A stretch of 64,000 nucleotides of DNA, taken from contig CM061920.1 of assembly GCA_031002005.1 (NCBI GenBank), forward strand, positions 108,559,447-108,623,446, written 5' to 3'. A program made the translations under genes and the position numbers. A model generated the notes under the pieces. That model saw only the letters and a program-made list of their open reading frames with translations, was not told the DNA's origin and ran no database searches. This document shows, one piece after another, positions 22,171-31,959 of this stretch (position 1 is its first letter; each line of letters begins with the position of its first letter). Source of the DNA: Vandiemenella viatica (lineage: Eukaryota > Arthropoda > Insecta > Orthoptera > Morabidae).

Positions 22171-22855
22171 CACAAATCATCACATTATTTAAGTTGATAA
22201 CTTTTCGTTACAACCCTGTTTTAAAAAGAGTAGAAAAGAATTTTGCCTAAAAACCGTGATTGCAGTTATTGTTAAAACTGTATAAACACAGGTACTTATG
22301 TCGCCTCCGAATTCTCTCTCTCTCAAGTCCCTTGACGACCACATCATTGGGTGCCGCGTTAGAGTTCCTTATTTTTTGCCCACGAACTCAACTTCTGAAT
22401 ACAGGTGGTGAGGTTACCGTAAAGCTACGAATGCTTTGCATCACAAGTTTAAGCCCTTCCATGCGCCCACACACCTTTGGCAGCAGACTGTGTGGGAGTC
22501 AGAGGCAGCCAGCTTCAAGAGAGAATCCTCGTCTTCATCGGAATTTCTACGCTTCTCGTCTAATTAGTGGTTAGACGCTTCACCGACTTTGCTAATGACC
22601 ACCACAGCACAGAAATATATTTAAAAAAATGAAAATTAACGGAAAACAGACTAGGTTGAATATCCTAATCTTAGAACAAACCACGACAGATGACACTGAT
22701 ATAGTTTTTACATAAACCATTCTCTATGCAGTTAATAGGCAGTAAAACAGGAGCCTGATTTCGAATTACAGACGAATGAATATCGGTCGAAGAGTTTGTC
22801 TGCTGACATCAGAATTAATGATAAAATCGAAAAAACGCACTAGTCAAAATATATT
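22167..22855. other. No gene seen
   Basis: The frame at 22260-22574 is GC-richer than its surroundings but has no recognised domain and no paired splice sites that I could trust. Confidence 0.35.
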
Positions 22856-23766
22856 AGACTAGCCTCGTACCCACGACTTCGTACGCGTGGATTAAGAATT
22901 TTTTGCCAGAATTAAATATAAAAAGTTGTTGGTAACGAAGGATTGGTCCCAAACAATATCGAGTCGGCATAATATGACAGGAAAGCTATCACTATATCAT
23001 TCTACCGTCGAACCTGCGTCTTGAAGAGAATCAATTTCCAACATATTTCTGTCACTATTCGATAAGATTTCAAATTTTCGTGACTACAACTGTTAATCAT
23101 ACTGGAAAAAATATCCTGTGCCCTTCATACAGCTTTCCTTATAAAATTCCATCACAACGATATAGCCATATAGTCGTCAAAACGTAACAAAAAGACAGAG
23201 ACTTACTTCCGTATTTATATTAGTATTACTGTGGTTCACACTCACACACTGACTGCGAACAACACCTGAGGGATCATTATAACGTAAAAAAGTGTACACC
23301 TACAAAATTGCAAGACTACCTACGATTTGCCTCGCATTGCACCCCTAACTTTATAATATCTACAGTTTAACATTCAATCCAAATAACCTACGGCCCAGGC
23401 CTGACTCTTACGATGAGAAACAATTTTTAAAAACCTTAGCCTTTACGGAGATTTGAACCGGAGACCACGACGTTCGTAAGCAAGCTCTTTAGCCATTGAG
23501 CTGCCACTTCCCGGAAACACGGTCTGGAGACGTCCACATCCAACGAGTCTGTCTATCGCTGTATTTCGAAGTTATGACACAACATGTGTTATTTATACAG
23601 ATAATTTTTCAACCAAATGTAGACAGTATTTTTCTCCTTGTTTCAAAGGATAAGTGTGCAAAGTTTCATCGAGATCGGATGAAAACTGTGGATTTTTATG
23701 AAGAATAAACAAACCAACAAACAAACAAACAAACAAACATACATTCATCTTTATATATAAAGATTT
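22856..23766. repeat. Composite dispersed repeat ending in (ACAA)n and a TATATA motif
   Basis: It begins CTAGCCTCGTACCCACGACT then TCGTACGCGTGGA, and ends with TGCAAAGTTTCATCGAGATC, an ACAA/ACAAACAA array (23710-23740) and CATCTTTATATATAAAGAT. Starts of the 'CGACTTCGTACGCGTGGA' kind and ends of the '(ACAA)n...TTTATATATA' kind are common in insect dispersed repeats. A SINE-C sits inside (23285-23515). The superfamily is not decided. Confidence 0.5.
23285..23515 (-). mobile_element. SINE-C with intact-looking tRNA head
   Basis: Minus strand from about 23515: CCGGGAAGTGGCAGCTCAAT (A-box region GGCAGCTCAATGG), then GTGGTCTCCGGTTCAAATCT (B-box GGTTCAAATCT), then a body with ATTTGGATTGAATGTTAAAC shared with SINE-C. 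Cloverleaf-like spacing of the A- and B-boxes is kept, but it lies within repeats and has SINE body attached, so it is not called a tRNA gene. Confidence 0.65.
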
Positions 23767-24019
23767 GCGACATAGAATAATGATAGTTGTTCACAGAAGA
23801 ATTCTGTGACCCCATCTGCCACTATTTCTACTGTTTTAGACCTTCAATGTCTCTTTTACCTACAGTCCATATCTGACTAGCCATATAGTGGCTCTCACCA
23901 CATCACTCGTAATATCATTAATCATTATGACGCAGATCTAGCCTCGCATGAACTTATAGATGTACGTCATGTACTATACGTTAATCTCGCTTCCGCTAGG
24001 GATCTAGCTCCATTTATCC

Positions 24020-24330
24020 CGACGAGCGTGTGTCAAGGCCCAGTCGTAGCCCCCGACTCACTCGAGTTTGGTGTTAACCCCGCTGGTGCCTGTAGCCGCG
24101 TGCAGTGAAAGTCGCCAGGAGTCGCTGGCAGTGAACACTTGTAGCCCTGCGGCGCCCACAAAAGTGAGTACAGTGTTAGTGGCCAGTAGGCTGTGCGAGT
24201 CCTCACGCAGCCAGTGTCCGGGGACCAGCCCTGAATACACAATGCTCGCGGGCGCCGGACATCCTGCTGCGGGCTTTCTCCTCAGCGTCCGGCGCGGCGG
24301 GGGCGCTCGACACTACACCCGCTCACAAAC
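24020..24330. other. GC/CpG-rich stretch, possible promoter or exon region
   Basis: This is one of the few non-repeat stretches that is clearly GC-rich (for example GCGTCCGGCGCGGCGGGGGC at about 24288). Open frames run on both strands. It may be a CpG-rich 5' region of a host gene or an exon; see 24062-24146. Confidence 0.35.
24062..24146 (-). CDS. Possible host exon, 85 bp, unidentified
   Basis: On the minus strand GTGGGCGCCGCAG (acceptor-like) precedes GGCTACAAGTGTTCACTGCC, and the segment ends in AACTCGA followed by GTGAGT, a consensus donor. In the open frame it reads GYKCSLPATPGDFHCTRLQA then PAGLTPNS. No domain is recognised. The + strand is also open here (24068-24472), and the pyrimidine tract before the acceptor is weak, so this is only a candidate. 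Confidence 0.22.
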
Positions 24331-25857
24331 TTCTCTACCTAGCAGTCCGAACTCATACAGGTCAATTCCAATGCTATCGTGTTGCTTTAACAACCTGGTG
24401 AGAGAGTTTCCCTTTACTGCACATGCCGGTTCTGCGCTAACCCTACCTGTTCAAGAAAACGTGAATTCGGAATAGCTGCGTGTGAGTGAGGACATACCTC
24501 GTTCTTGATGGTGATTCGTCTTTCGGATTGGGTCAGCTCATTTGTGTCGCTCGGAAAAGTAGACTTCAATAACCCCTTCGTTAATTCAAACACCTCAACA
24601 CTCAACACGCAACTCATTAAAATCATCGGTACACGAATTTCTACACTAACTACTCAGGAGAGTAAAATTTCCCAAGTCAAGGTGAACACCCTCCTGTTAA
24701 ACTTCTTACTACTGTAGTTAGACATAGACCCTTCTTCAGTTAAATTTTATTTCACAGGGTATCTGTTTCTTGCTTAATGTTTCGGAATAACACAATACTT
24801 TGAACCTGGAATCACTGTTTTTTCTTAGAAATGGCATCACCACTGATCTCCATGTGTACGCCTTTGACTCTAAATATGTTTTGCAGAAGAATTCTCCTAA
24901 TAACAAATCTATAGAATACATGCAGCAAGTTTTCAAACACCAATTTGACTACCTTCAAAACAAAGGTTTTCACAGAATGGATTGGTGTACGTTTCTGTAA
25001 ATATTGCTAATTATTTATCCACAATTCCAAGCGTAAAGCAACTGTAATATCACAATAACTGGTACTATTGTATGACCATGTGACAGGTATTTCACCTACA
25101 TGATTTCATTGTCTAAAAAAAAAAACGATATCACTGCTTTAATGGCTGACATATGTATACTTGACTTTTGTAGGGGAGGTATGTGCTGTTTTTGTGCTAT
25201 TTACTCGTCTCTTCTTTTTCTGGGACATATTTCAGAGTTTCATCTATTATAACTTTGCCCATACATTTTATCTGGTGATAAAGATCTTTTCTTGAAAGAA
25301 GTAAGCAATCGGGGCATACATGAAGCCCGTACTTAATGGAGATCCAGTTGCTAATGTACTACACATTGTGCTACACTGTCCCATTACTAACACCGATCAT
25401 GGTTACTTCTTGATTTCCGGCATCAGCTTTTCTGCTTTCTTTACCTCGGAGGAAACATCTGAGAGGGAAATTCTCACTTCCCCAGAGACACTGAAAATCA
25501 CCGATTAGGATTGGCCGTCCAGCTGACTAAGATCTCGTAAGATTGTCTTTTCTGTACCATATGCCGCTTTCATCTCTGAATTTACTTCGCTAATTTTGAC
25601 CGTAGGTGTAAAAGTTTTCTTTGTAAATATGCACAAAAATAAAAGAAATGAACTGCAGAAAATTTAAGAAAATCTGTGCTTAGCCAAGAAGTTTAAACGC
25701 AACTGTGCAGTCTGATCTGAGTGTATTTATAGTTCATTTCATTCGAAACACGACCGTTTTAATGGCTCTTCGTATATGGGCTGCAGAAAATGTTCTCTTT
25801 CCACTATGCTGTAAGTAACGTCAAGGATATAGAATTCAACTATTCACGTTTGTTGTT
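24331..25857. other. No gene seen
   Basis: Short frames on both strands lack domains and splice context. No repeat was recognised. Confidence 0.4.
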
Positions 25858-26045
25858 TAGGGCTTTACCATTCGTGATTGGAGCCTGGAGAGGAGAACGG
25901 GAAGGAATTGGAAGGAACACCTCCTACATTCGCGATTTCGTGAAACAATTGAATATTGAAGTATGGTTGACTGGATGTGGATTTTAACCCGCTTCCTCCC
26001 GACTGCTAGGCCCGAATGTTATCGCCCATCCAGAGTGTTTGGCAG
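25858..26045 (-). mobile_element. SINE-A, diverged
   Basis: The + strand shows GGGAAGGAATTGGAAGGAAC, CTCCCGACTGCTAGGCCCGA and ATGTTATCGCCCATCCAG, which are the reverse of SINE-A body and head motifs. The central AAGGCCATGGCC part is badly degraded. Confidence 0.5.
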
Positions 26046-26232
26046 CTATTCTAGTTCATTTTACTTCACATAACACATTCTTTAATTATTCCATCTTTTG
26101 TAAACTAAAAATATGTTTGATTTGTCGGGCTGATTTGTTCTTCCATAATTAAGATGAAACATTTGTCGGTTGGATACTGAAAATTGGTGGAGAAAAACTA
26201 GAGACAAAAATACCCACTAAGCAATAAACCAG

Positions 26233-26265
26233 TTGTTGTTGTTGTTGTTGTTTTTGTTGTTGCTT
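26233..26265 (+). repeat. (GTT)n microsatellite
   Basis: GTT trinucleotides are repeated, interrupted once by a T run, followed by GCTTTAGGGCGCGTCGACAT. The following sequence may be a further SINE-like remnant. Confidence 0.8.
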
Positions 26266-27790
26266 TAGGGCGCGTCGACATTAGCGCCCACATTAAACCA
26301 TATCATCTCCAAATAAAGTCAGAAAAGCATTAGTCCCGGAGGAAAAGTAGGATCGGAGTAGAAACCTGAAAACCGCTGTTGTCACCAACGAAACTTTTAA
26401 AGACAAACTTTAACTTCAGGAATAATAGTTAACAGACGTCACCTATTGTTACTACAACTATAGAAATATGAAATGTTTAAAACAAATTTTCCTATTTCCG
26501 ATTGTATTTAATTTTATAAAAACTTTGTTTACTTTGATTATTTAAAAAGTTAGTCGACGACTATCGTGGCTAGCTGGTAAATAGTACTGTGACCTACGAC
26601 GACCGTGGTTGCAAATTCAAATATATTTGATTCATTTACTCAAAAAATTATAGTAAATTTACTGTTTATCAAAACAGGGCAAGAATACGGGCGTTAAGAA
26701 TGTAATGTTATGCAAACCATCGAATGGCTGCGCTATGAAATAGCATGGTGAAAGAGAGTTACGTGACGCTCCTCTGCCTCGATGTTGGAAAAACTGGGGC
26801 ACCACTATCTATTTCTATCGTCTTTAACAGTGCTACTCGTGTTATCACTGACAGATTTTCAAAGTACGCCAGTAATTATGTCTTAATTAAGTCATTATAG
26901 CACATGATGTGACGAAAACAACTGGTGTAGTAGGCTCCAACACATTATTTTACAAGCCTTTAACTGGATCTTCATCAGAAAAATCTTGATTTGTTTCCAT
27001 TAAGTACACGAGGAATGTCAGTTGCCAGTTTTAATTAAGCCAAACAGAATGTAACAAGCAGCAAACTTTAAGTGACAAACTGTGTTTTTCAACAAAGACT
27101 TTCCATGGAAAAATAGTCAAAATAATGTATATAATAAGCAAAAATTGTTGTAGCAAGCCCCTTCTTATTTAGTTTTTTTTATTTTTTTATTTAAGATGTC
27201 ACAAATGTAGCGAAATACTCGCCAGTGTGGCCAGTGTGTTGTGACTCTTGACACTATATCTGGGAAATACAGCCAAGGCCGTCCTGACTATTGTTTTTAG
27301 GAGATTTTCCGCAGCCATCAAGACGAAAGCTGGGACAGTCCCCAGTCTCCGCCTTCTAAACTACACATTTCACAAACAAAAAATACACCTCTCACACGCT
27401 GAACACAGTTGCACATTTCACTTCCTCCATCAGCGCATAGTACGACTTGGCAGCAGGTCAGCAAGGTCATGCGACCGTAAAATTAATGCTCCAAATTTGA
27501 TCATGTCAGTGATAAGTAAAATTCATCAAAGGCAGTCGACCCTTAATGTTGGGAAAAGGTAGTAAAGGAGAAGAATAAAAGTTGCGAAAGAATAAGAATG
27601 TATTTAGCCGTAGTTTGCAGATATTTATGAATGCTTTCTTCGAGGTTCTTACCTTTGGAGGTTAACTGTTTCCTAATTGAATAACTTTCACTCCTTGACG
27701 ATGGTATTTAACTTTCCTCACAAGGCTGCTTCTCCATACCGCATGTTCACAGATCCCACTGTCTCTTACTTTTAAAGTTAAGCTGAGCTT
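26266..27790. other. No gene seen
   Basis: The 104-codon frame at 27248-27562 has no domain and no clear initiation context. Nothing else was recognised. Confidence 0.4.
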
Positions 27791-27806
27791 GTTATTCAAC
27801 CCGAAG
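27791..27806 (-). mobile_element. Distal stub of a SINE-C, separated by the palindrome
   Basis: TTATTCAACCCGAAG matches the distal end of SINE-C at 8284 (TATTCAACCCGAAGGTTGG). The rest of the same SINE resumes at 29645 with CGAAGGTTGGATAAACCCTC. The overlap CGAAG is the target duplication of the insertion. Confidence 0.7.
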
Positions 27807-29644
27807 CACAGTGTGTTATTTTCCAAATCTAGAGGGACAAAAGTCAATTTTGACACTAGTCTACACAGGCAAAATAGTTATTTATATTTAAAGTAGACAA
27901 ACTATATTATTAGGAACAAAGGTTTATTTTACGCGTATCTGCGCCTAACAATAGAAAAAATAATTTGAACAATGGGCTTCCTGTGACCCACCGATCAAGT
28001 GCTCCATTCGGCCGCGCCATTCGACTGAGTTTGGTCGATGATTACGCTGTGTTTCTGTGTGGTATTAGGAATTTGTGTGTTGCTATTGCTTTTGGTGAGT
28101 TTCAAGATAAGTTTAAGCATGATTTTTCCGTAATACGTTTTAAAACTGAATCATGAGCATCATTAAAACAGAGCGAGATTATTTCTGATAAAGAAAAACT
28201 ACTGAGCCAGTTTCATTTTGAGTTTTAGTTTATTATACCACATTATACCAATCTATTTCTATATTTATTTGAAAGAGCAACTTATTAACTACAAGAATTA
28301 AGTTCATTTGTTTGCGCATGTTTGCGACACCCATACAACTTTTCTTCATTTTCAGAATGACTGCACAAATTTCGCGTACAGAATTTTTCAACGTATGGTT
28401 TGCTAACGCAAAACAATCAAGGATAGATGTTTTGTTGCAGTTTGTATTGCAGTAACTAAGTGACAGATCGTTTTCAAATGACATTATAATGAGTTTAAAA
28501 GCTAACATCAGAATTGATTCTCTAAAAATTGAGCAAAGATGGTCTAAAACTGGAAGACATAGAGACCGCTTCCTATTCTAAATGGTTAGAATGAAACGTT
28601 TCACTACCTGATATTGTCACAAAAACTGCACTTCCTGGGACGAGTTTGGGCATATATGGCAGACCACAAAAATACTTTGAGAGTTCAAGTATTAAAGCAA
28701 AAAGACGACGAATCAAGCATCCCCCTGAAACGGCAAGCCAAGAAGAAATTTCGATGGCAACCGAAGTGCAGCTTCGCAAGTCAGGAAAACGAAATCCTGC
28801 TGCAATCGTTAACGAGCTTTGTCTTCATTCACCTAGAAGAGGCACTAATATTTCTAACCACTTAGAATATGTGTTTAGGAAGCGGTCTGTGTGTCTTCCC
28901 GTTTTAAACCATCTTTGCTCAATTTTTTGGGAATCAATTCTGATGTTAGCTTTTAAACTCATTATAATGTCATTTGAAAACGATCTGTCACTTAGTTACT
29001 GCAATACAAACTGCAACAAAACATCTATCCTTGATTGTTTTGCGTTAGCAAACCATACGTTGAAAAATTCTGTACGCGAAATTTGTGCAGTCATTCTGAA
29101 AATGAAGAAAAGTTGTATGGGTGTCGCAAACATGCGCAAACAAATGAACTTAATTCTTGTAGTTAATAAGTTGCTCTTTCAAATAAATATAGAAATAGAT
29201 TGGTATAATGTGGTATAATAAACTAAAACTCAAAATGAAACTGGCTCAGTAGTTTTTCTTTATCAGAAATAATCTCGCTCTGTTTTAATGATGCTCATGA
29301 TTCAGTTTTAAAACGTATTACGGAAAAATCATGCTTAAACTTATCTTGAAACTCACCAAAAGCAATAGCAACACACAAATTCCTAATACCACACAGAAAC
29401 ACAGCGTAATCATCGACCAAACTCAGTCGAATGGCGCGGCCGAATGGAGCACTTGATCGGTGGGTCACAGGAAGCCCATTGTTCAAATTATTTTTTCTAT
29501 TGTTAGGCGCAGATACGCGTAAAATAAACCTTTGTTCCTAATAATATAGTTTGTCTACTTTAAATATAAATAACTATTTTGCCTGTGTAGACTAGTGTCA
29601 AAATTGACTTTTGTCCCTCTAGATTTGGAAAATAACACACTGTG
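27807..29644. mobile_element. Transib-like foldback transposon (1,838 bp palindrome) with RSS-like ends
   Basis: Position x pairs with 57451-x. The pairing holds without indels at widely spaced checkpoints (27807/29644, 27965/29486, 28156/29295, 28233/29218, 28508/28943), so the arms are at least about 710 bp and nearly identical. Inner parts (28521-28594 against about 28857-28930) are also homologous but diverged, with a 9-bp gap. Both tips begin CACAGTG. On the left (27807-27813) a 23-bp spacer and ACAAAAGTC (27837-27845) follow; the right tip mirrors this. CGAAG is duplicated at both edges, inside a SINE-C. The CACWRTG start, 5-bp duplication and RSS layout are the known hallmarks of Transib, the superfamily related to RAG1. 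No DDE core was recognised, so it is likely non-autonomous. Confidence 0.75.
28646..29218 (+). CDS. 190-residue ORF inside the Transib-like palindrome
   Basis: The frame is already open upstream (LPDIVTKTALPGTSLGIYGR) and continues with GRPQKYFESSSIKAKRRRIK, ATEVQLRKSGKRNPAAIVNE and LCLHSPRRGTN, then a region reading MLAFKLIIMSFENDLSLSYC. The first 60 residues are basic, with a KAKRRR nuclear-localisation-like run and the pattern GRP-x-K-x-F-E-x-SS-x-K-x-KRR. I associate that pattern with the N-terminal part of some insect transposon proteins, but cannot name the family for certain. The last 91 codons lie in the palindrome arm, so they are repeated in mirror image at 28508-28233. It is probably a truncated, rearranged remnant of a larger gene. 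Confidence 0.45.
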   Translation: MGIYGRPQKYFESSSIKAKRRRIKHPPETASQEEISMATEVQLRKSGKRNPAAIVNELCLHSPRRGTNISNHLEYVFRKRSVCLPVLNHLCSIFWESILMLAFKLIIMSFENDLSLSYCNTNCNKTSILDCFALANHTLKNSVREICAVILKMKKSCMGVANMRKQMNLILVVNKLLFQINIEIDWYNVV

Positions 29645-29942
29645 CGAAGGTTGGATAAACCCTCCAGAAGGAGGTATACTTAGTCTGGTATTGGAGGTAA
29701 GGTGGCTAGTTCCTTTTCTCCTTACTTACCTAAACCGGTAACCGTACCGTGTAAAGGGGATCTGTAGTTTAACGTGAAACCCGAACCACGCACGCTTTCC
29801 GGCGTATTTCACATTACACAACATGCAGTGCCAGAGGTTAAGATCGGGCTAAGAACCTTGGAAAATCGCCACCGAGACGATTATTCGAACCGGGGACCTT
29901 TCCATTGTTAACCACTGAACCAACAGACCGGTCCTCTCACTT
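29645..29942 (-). mobile_element. SINE-C, main part, interrupted by the palindrome
   Basis: Minus-strand head near 29942: GGTCTGTTGGTTCAGTGGTT (A-box), CCCCGGTTCGAATAATCGTC (B-box GGTTCGAATAA). The body carries ACGTTAAACTACAGATCCCC and CCTTACCTCCAATACCAGAC. The last few bases of the same SINE are at 27791-27806, on the other side of the Transib-like element. Confidence 0.75.
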
Positions 29943-30776
29943 TTATTGACTCGGCATTCATGTTTGCTTAGTTCAAGAACTTATTTTCTCCTGGTGTAAT
30001 TTACTTCGCAGGTTTCTACAAAGGAGGAGGTTGGAAGGTTGGTTAGTTAAAAGACAGCAAGGCAGCAGGGAATATCCGAAACAACTAAACAAGTAATTAA
30101 TAATAGCAAAAAAGGAGGATAAAGATGGGTTTATAATGATTATTATTGGCGGAGGGGTACCAATGACGAATCCAGAAATTCATTTAAAAATTTCTCTGGC
30201 TATGTTAGACAACTGAGGGGCATAGGCCGCAGTGATACAATTAGATAAAGATGGAGAATAAGTTACTGAAGATTTGAAAACGGCAGATATATTAAGTAAC
30301 TGGTTTAATGGGACTATGAATGAGTGGAAGTAGATCAGAGAACGAGTTTATTCGCACAAGTAGAAATAAGAAGACAAAATACTTGAAATTAATGATTATA
30401 AAGGAACAAAGAATGCTAAAAAGCATAAAGCGTCTGGTGCAGATAATATTACCATTGATGTCTTAAAGATAGCAGGATGTTGCATTAAATCTTATCTTCA
30501 AATGTTATTAAAAATTGAGTTTACGCTGGTTACCAGAGAACTAAAAAAGTGCAATAGTAGTACCGGTCAGTCAAAGAAGACTCGAAAATTATATGCAGTT
30601 TAGTTTGACATCAGTGATAGGTAAGTTGATGGAGAGATTTATATAAAGCCACATCAGAGATTTCACTGAGGAACTAAAGTGGTTTTAAATTCGTCAACAT
30701 GGCTTAGGCAATGATATTCACGTGAATCTCAGTTAGTAGGCTATATGCAAGATATTTCGAATGAAATGAACGAAGG

Positions 30777-31080
30777 CAGTGGTTCCCAATTAGTTTTTGC
30801 CGAGTACCACTTCAAGAAAGAGCTCAAACTCGCGTACCCCTTATAGCTGAAATTATAAATAAAAAGTGAAAGTTGTTTTCGCAGTTCATTAAATTATAAT
30901 CCAATAACAAATGTTACAATAAATCAACAAATGTCAAAAAATATAGTTTTCAATAGTAATGTTTGCGTATTTTTTTCTATATTATTATTATCTTAGTGAT
31001 TACCTTAGCCAAGAGAGCGTGCACCTTGAAGCAACTCACGTAACCCTGGTGGTAGGCGTACCACTAATTGGGAACCACTG
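30777..31080. mobile_element. hAT-type MITE (CAGTGGTTCCCAA ends), copy 1
   Basis: The ends are inverted: CAGTGGTTCCCAATTAG on the left, CTAATTGGGAACCACTG on the right. A second copy lies at 37597-37909, with shared internal text such as ACTTCAAGAAAGAG and CAATAGTAATGTTTGCGTAT. The CAGTGG ends are typical of hAT. No 8-bp duplication is seen here, and LINE-J sequence between the NEGG and K-TFD codons is missing, so the insertion was accompanied or followed by a deletion of host DNA. Confidence 0.8.
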
Positions 31081-31301
31081 GACTAAGACTTTTGACAGAG
31101 TGAACTAAAAATGGTGCTAGGTAAGGTAAAACTATTGGAGTGGATGAAAAAGTTATTTGCTGGGTAGAAGAATTTATAAATGGTAGGAAGCAATAAGGGA
31201 AGGGAGGAAATGCAGTATGAAAAATAGTCAAGTGAAAATAGGAATGCCACAGGATAGTGGGACCATTACTATTCGTTATGCTAATGATTGAATGTTTTGA
31301 T

Positions 31302-31508
31302 CAGTGGTGTCAAAGATACGGCCCGCGGGCCGCATCTGGTCCCCGGGCCCTATCAATACGGCCCGCAATGTGACACAGAAAGAAGAATCATGTTTTTTAG
31401 AGCTTTTAGACTTCACTCGATTCCTCTACGGAAGTTTTAAAATGCGCACACTACATTTATCTAAATTTAATATACGGCCTTCTGCAAAAATTGAGTTTGC
31501 CACCTATG
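31302..31508. mobile_element. hAT-type MITE (CAGTGGTGTCAAA ends)
   Basis: The left end is CAGTGGTGTCAAAGATACGG with a CCCGCGGGCC core. The right end, GTTTGCCACCTATG, is a degraded inverse. Flanks GTTTTGAT (31294-31301) and GTTTGAT (31509-31515) are consistent with a decayed 8-bp duplication. LINE-J codons continue on both sides. Confidence 0.65.
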
Positions 31509-31698
31509 GTTTGATGGTTCACTGTCAGAAGACAGGTTGTTTGTTGATGAAATAATTATTTATAACAGGATCAAAATGGTAGAAGACTGAACAGCTGCCA
31601 GATGATCTGGACAGGGTATGAAGCTGGATAAATCAAAATGCGATGAAAATAAATGCAAGGAAGAGTCGCCTTATCAGGCACACAGAGAGAGAAAAAAA

Positions 31699-31918
31699 CG
31701 GTCTAATGGCTCAAGTTAAGATTTCTGACTGGAGATCGAAACACTCCCAGTTCGAATCCCAGTCTCGGCAATAATTTGGATTCTACGTTAAACTGCAGGT
31801 CCCCTCTAGGGTTAACAACCCTAGTTGTAACACGGATGCGTGTACAGTACATCCAAAGAAAATTCAAACAAAGCAAAGGCTTAACTTGGTCCTAGTTGGC
31901 ACAAACGAACAAACCCTC
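31699..31918 (+). mobile_element. SINE-C, + orientation, inside LINE-J
   Basis: The head has TCTAATGGCTCAAGTTAAG (A-box region) and CAGTTCGAATCCC (B-box), then TTTGGATTCTACGTTAAACT and GCAGGTCCCCTCTAGGG, the SINE-C body. The flanks ACAGAGAGAGAAAAAAC and ACAGACAAAAACTG may be a worn target duplication. Confidence 0.65.
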
Positions 31919-31959
31919 ATACAGACAAAAACTGAATGTTGATTACGATTATAAGGTGG

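Noticed and set aside
23440..23515. Possible tRNA gene on the minus strand
   Set aside because: A- and B-boxes are present but a SINE-C body follows directly and stem pairing was not convincing; called a SINE head.
27965..28156. 63-codon frame, also present in mirror image at 29295-29486
   Set aside because: Its duplication is explained by the palindrome arms; no domain, so it is not called a gene.
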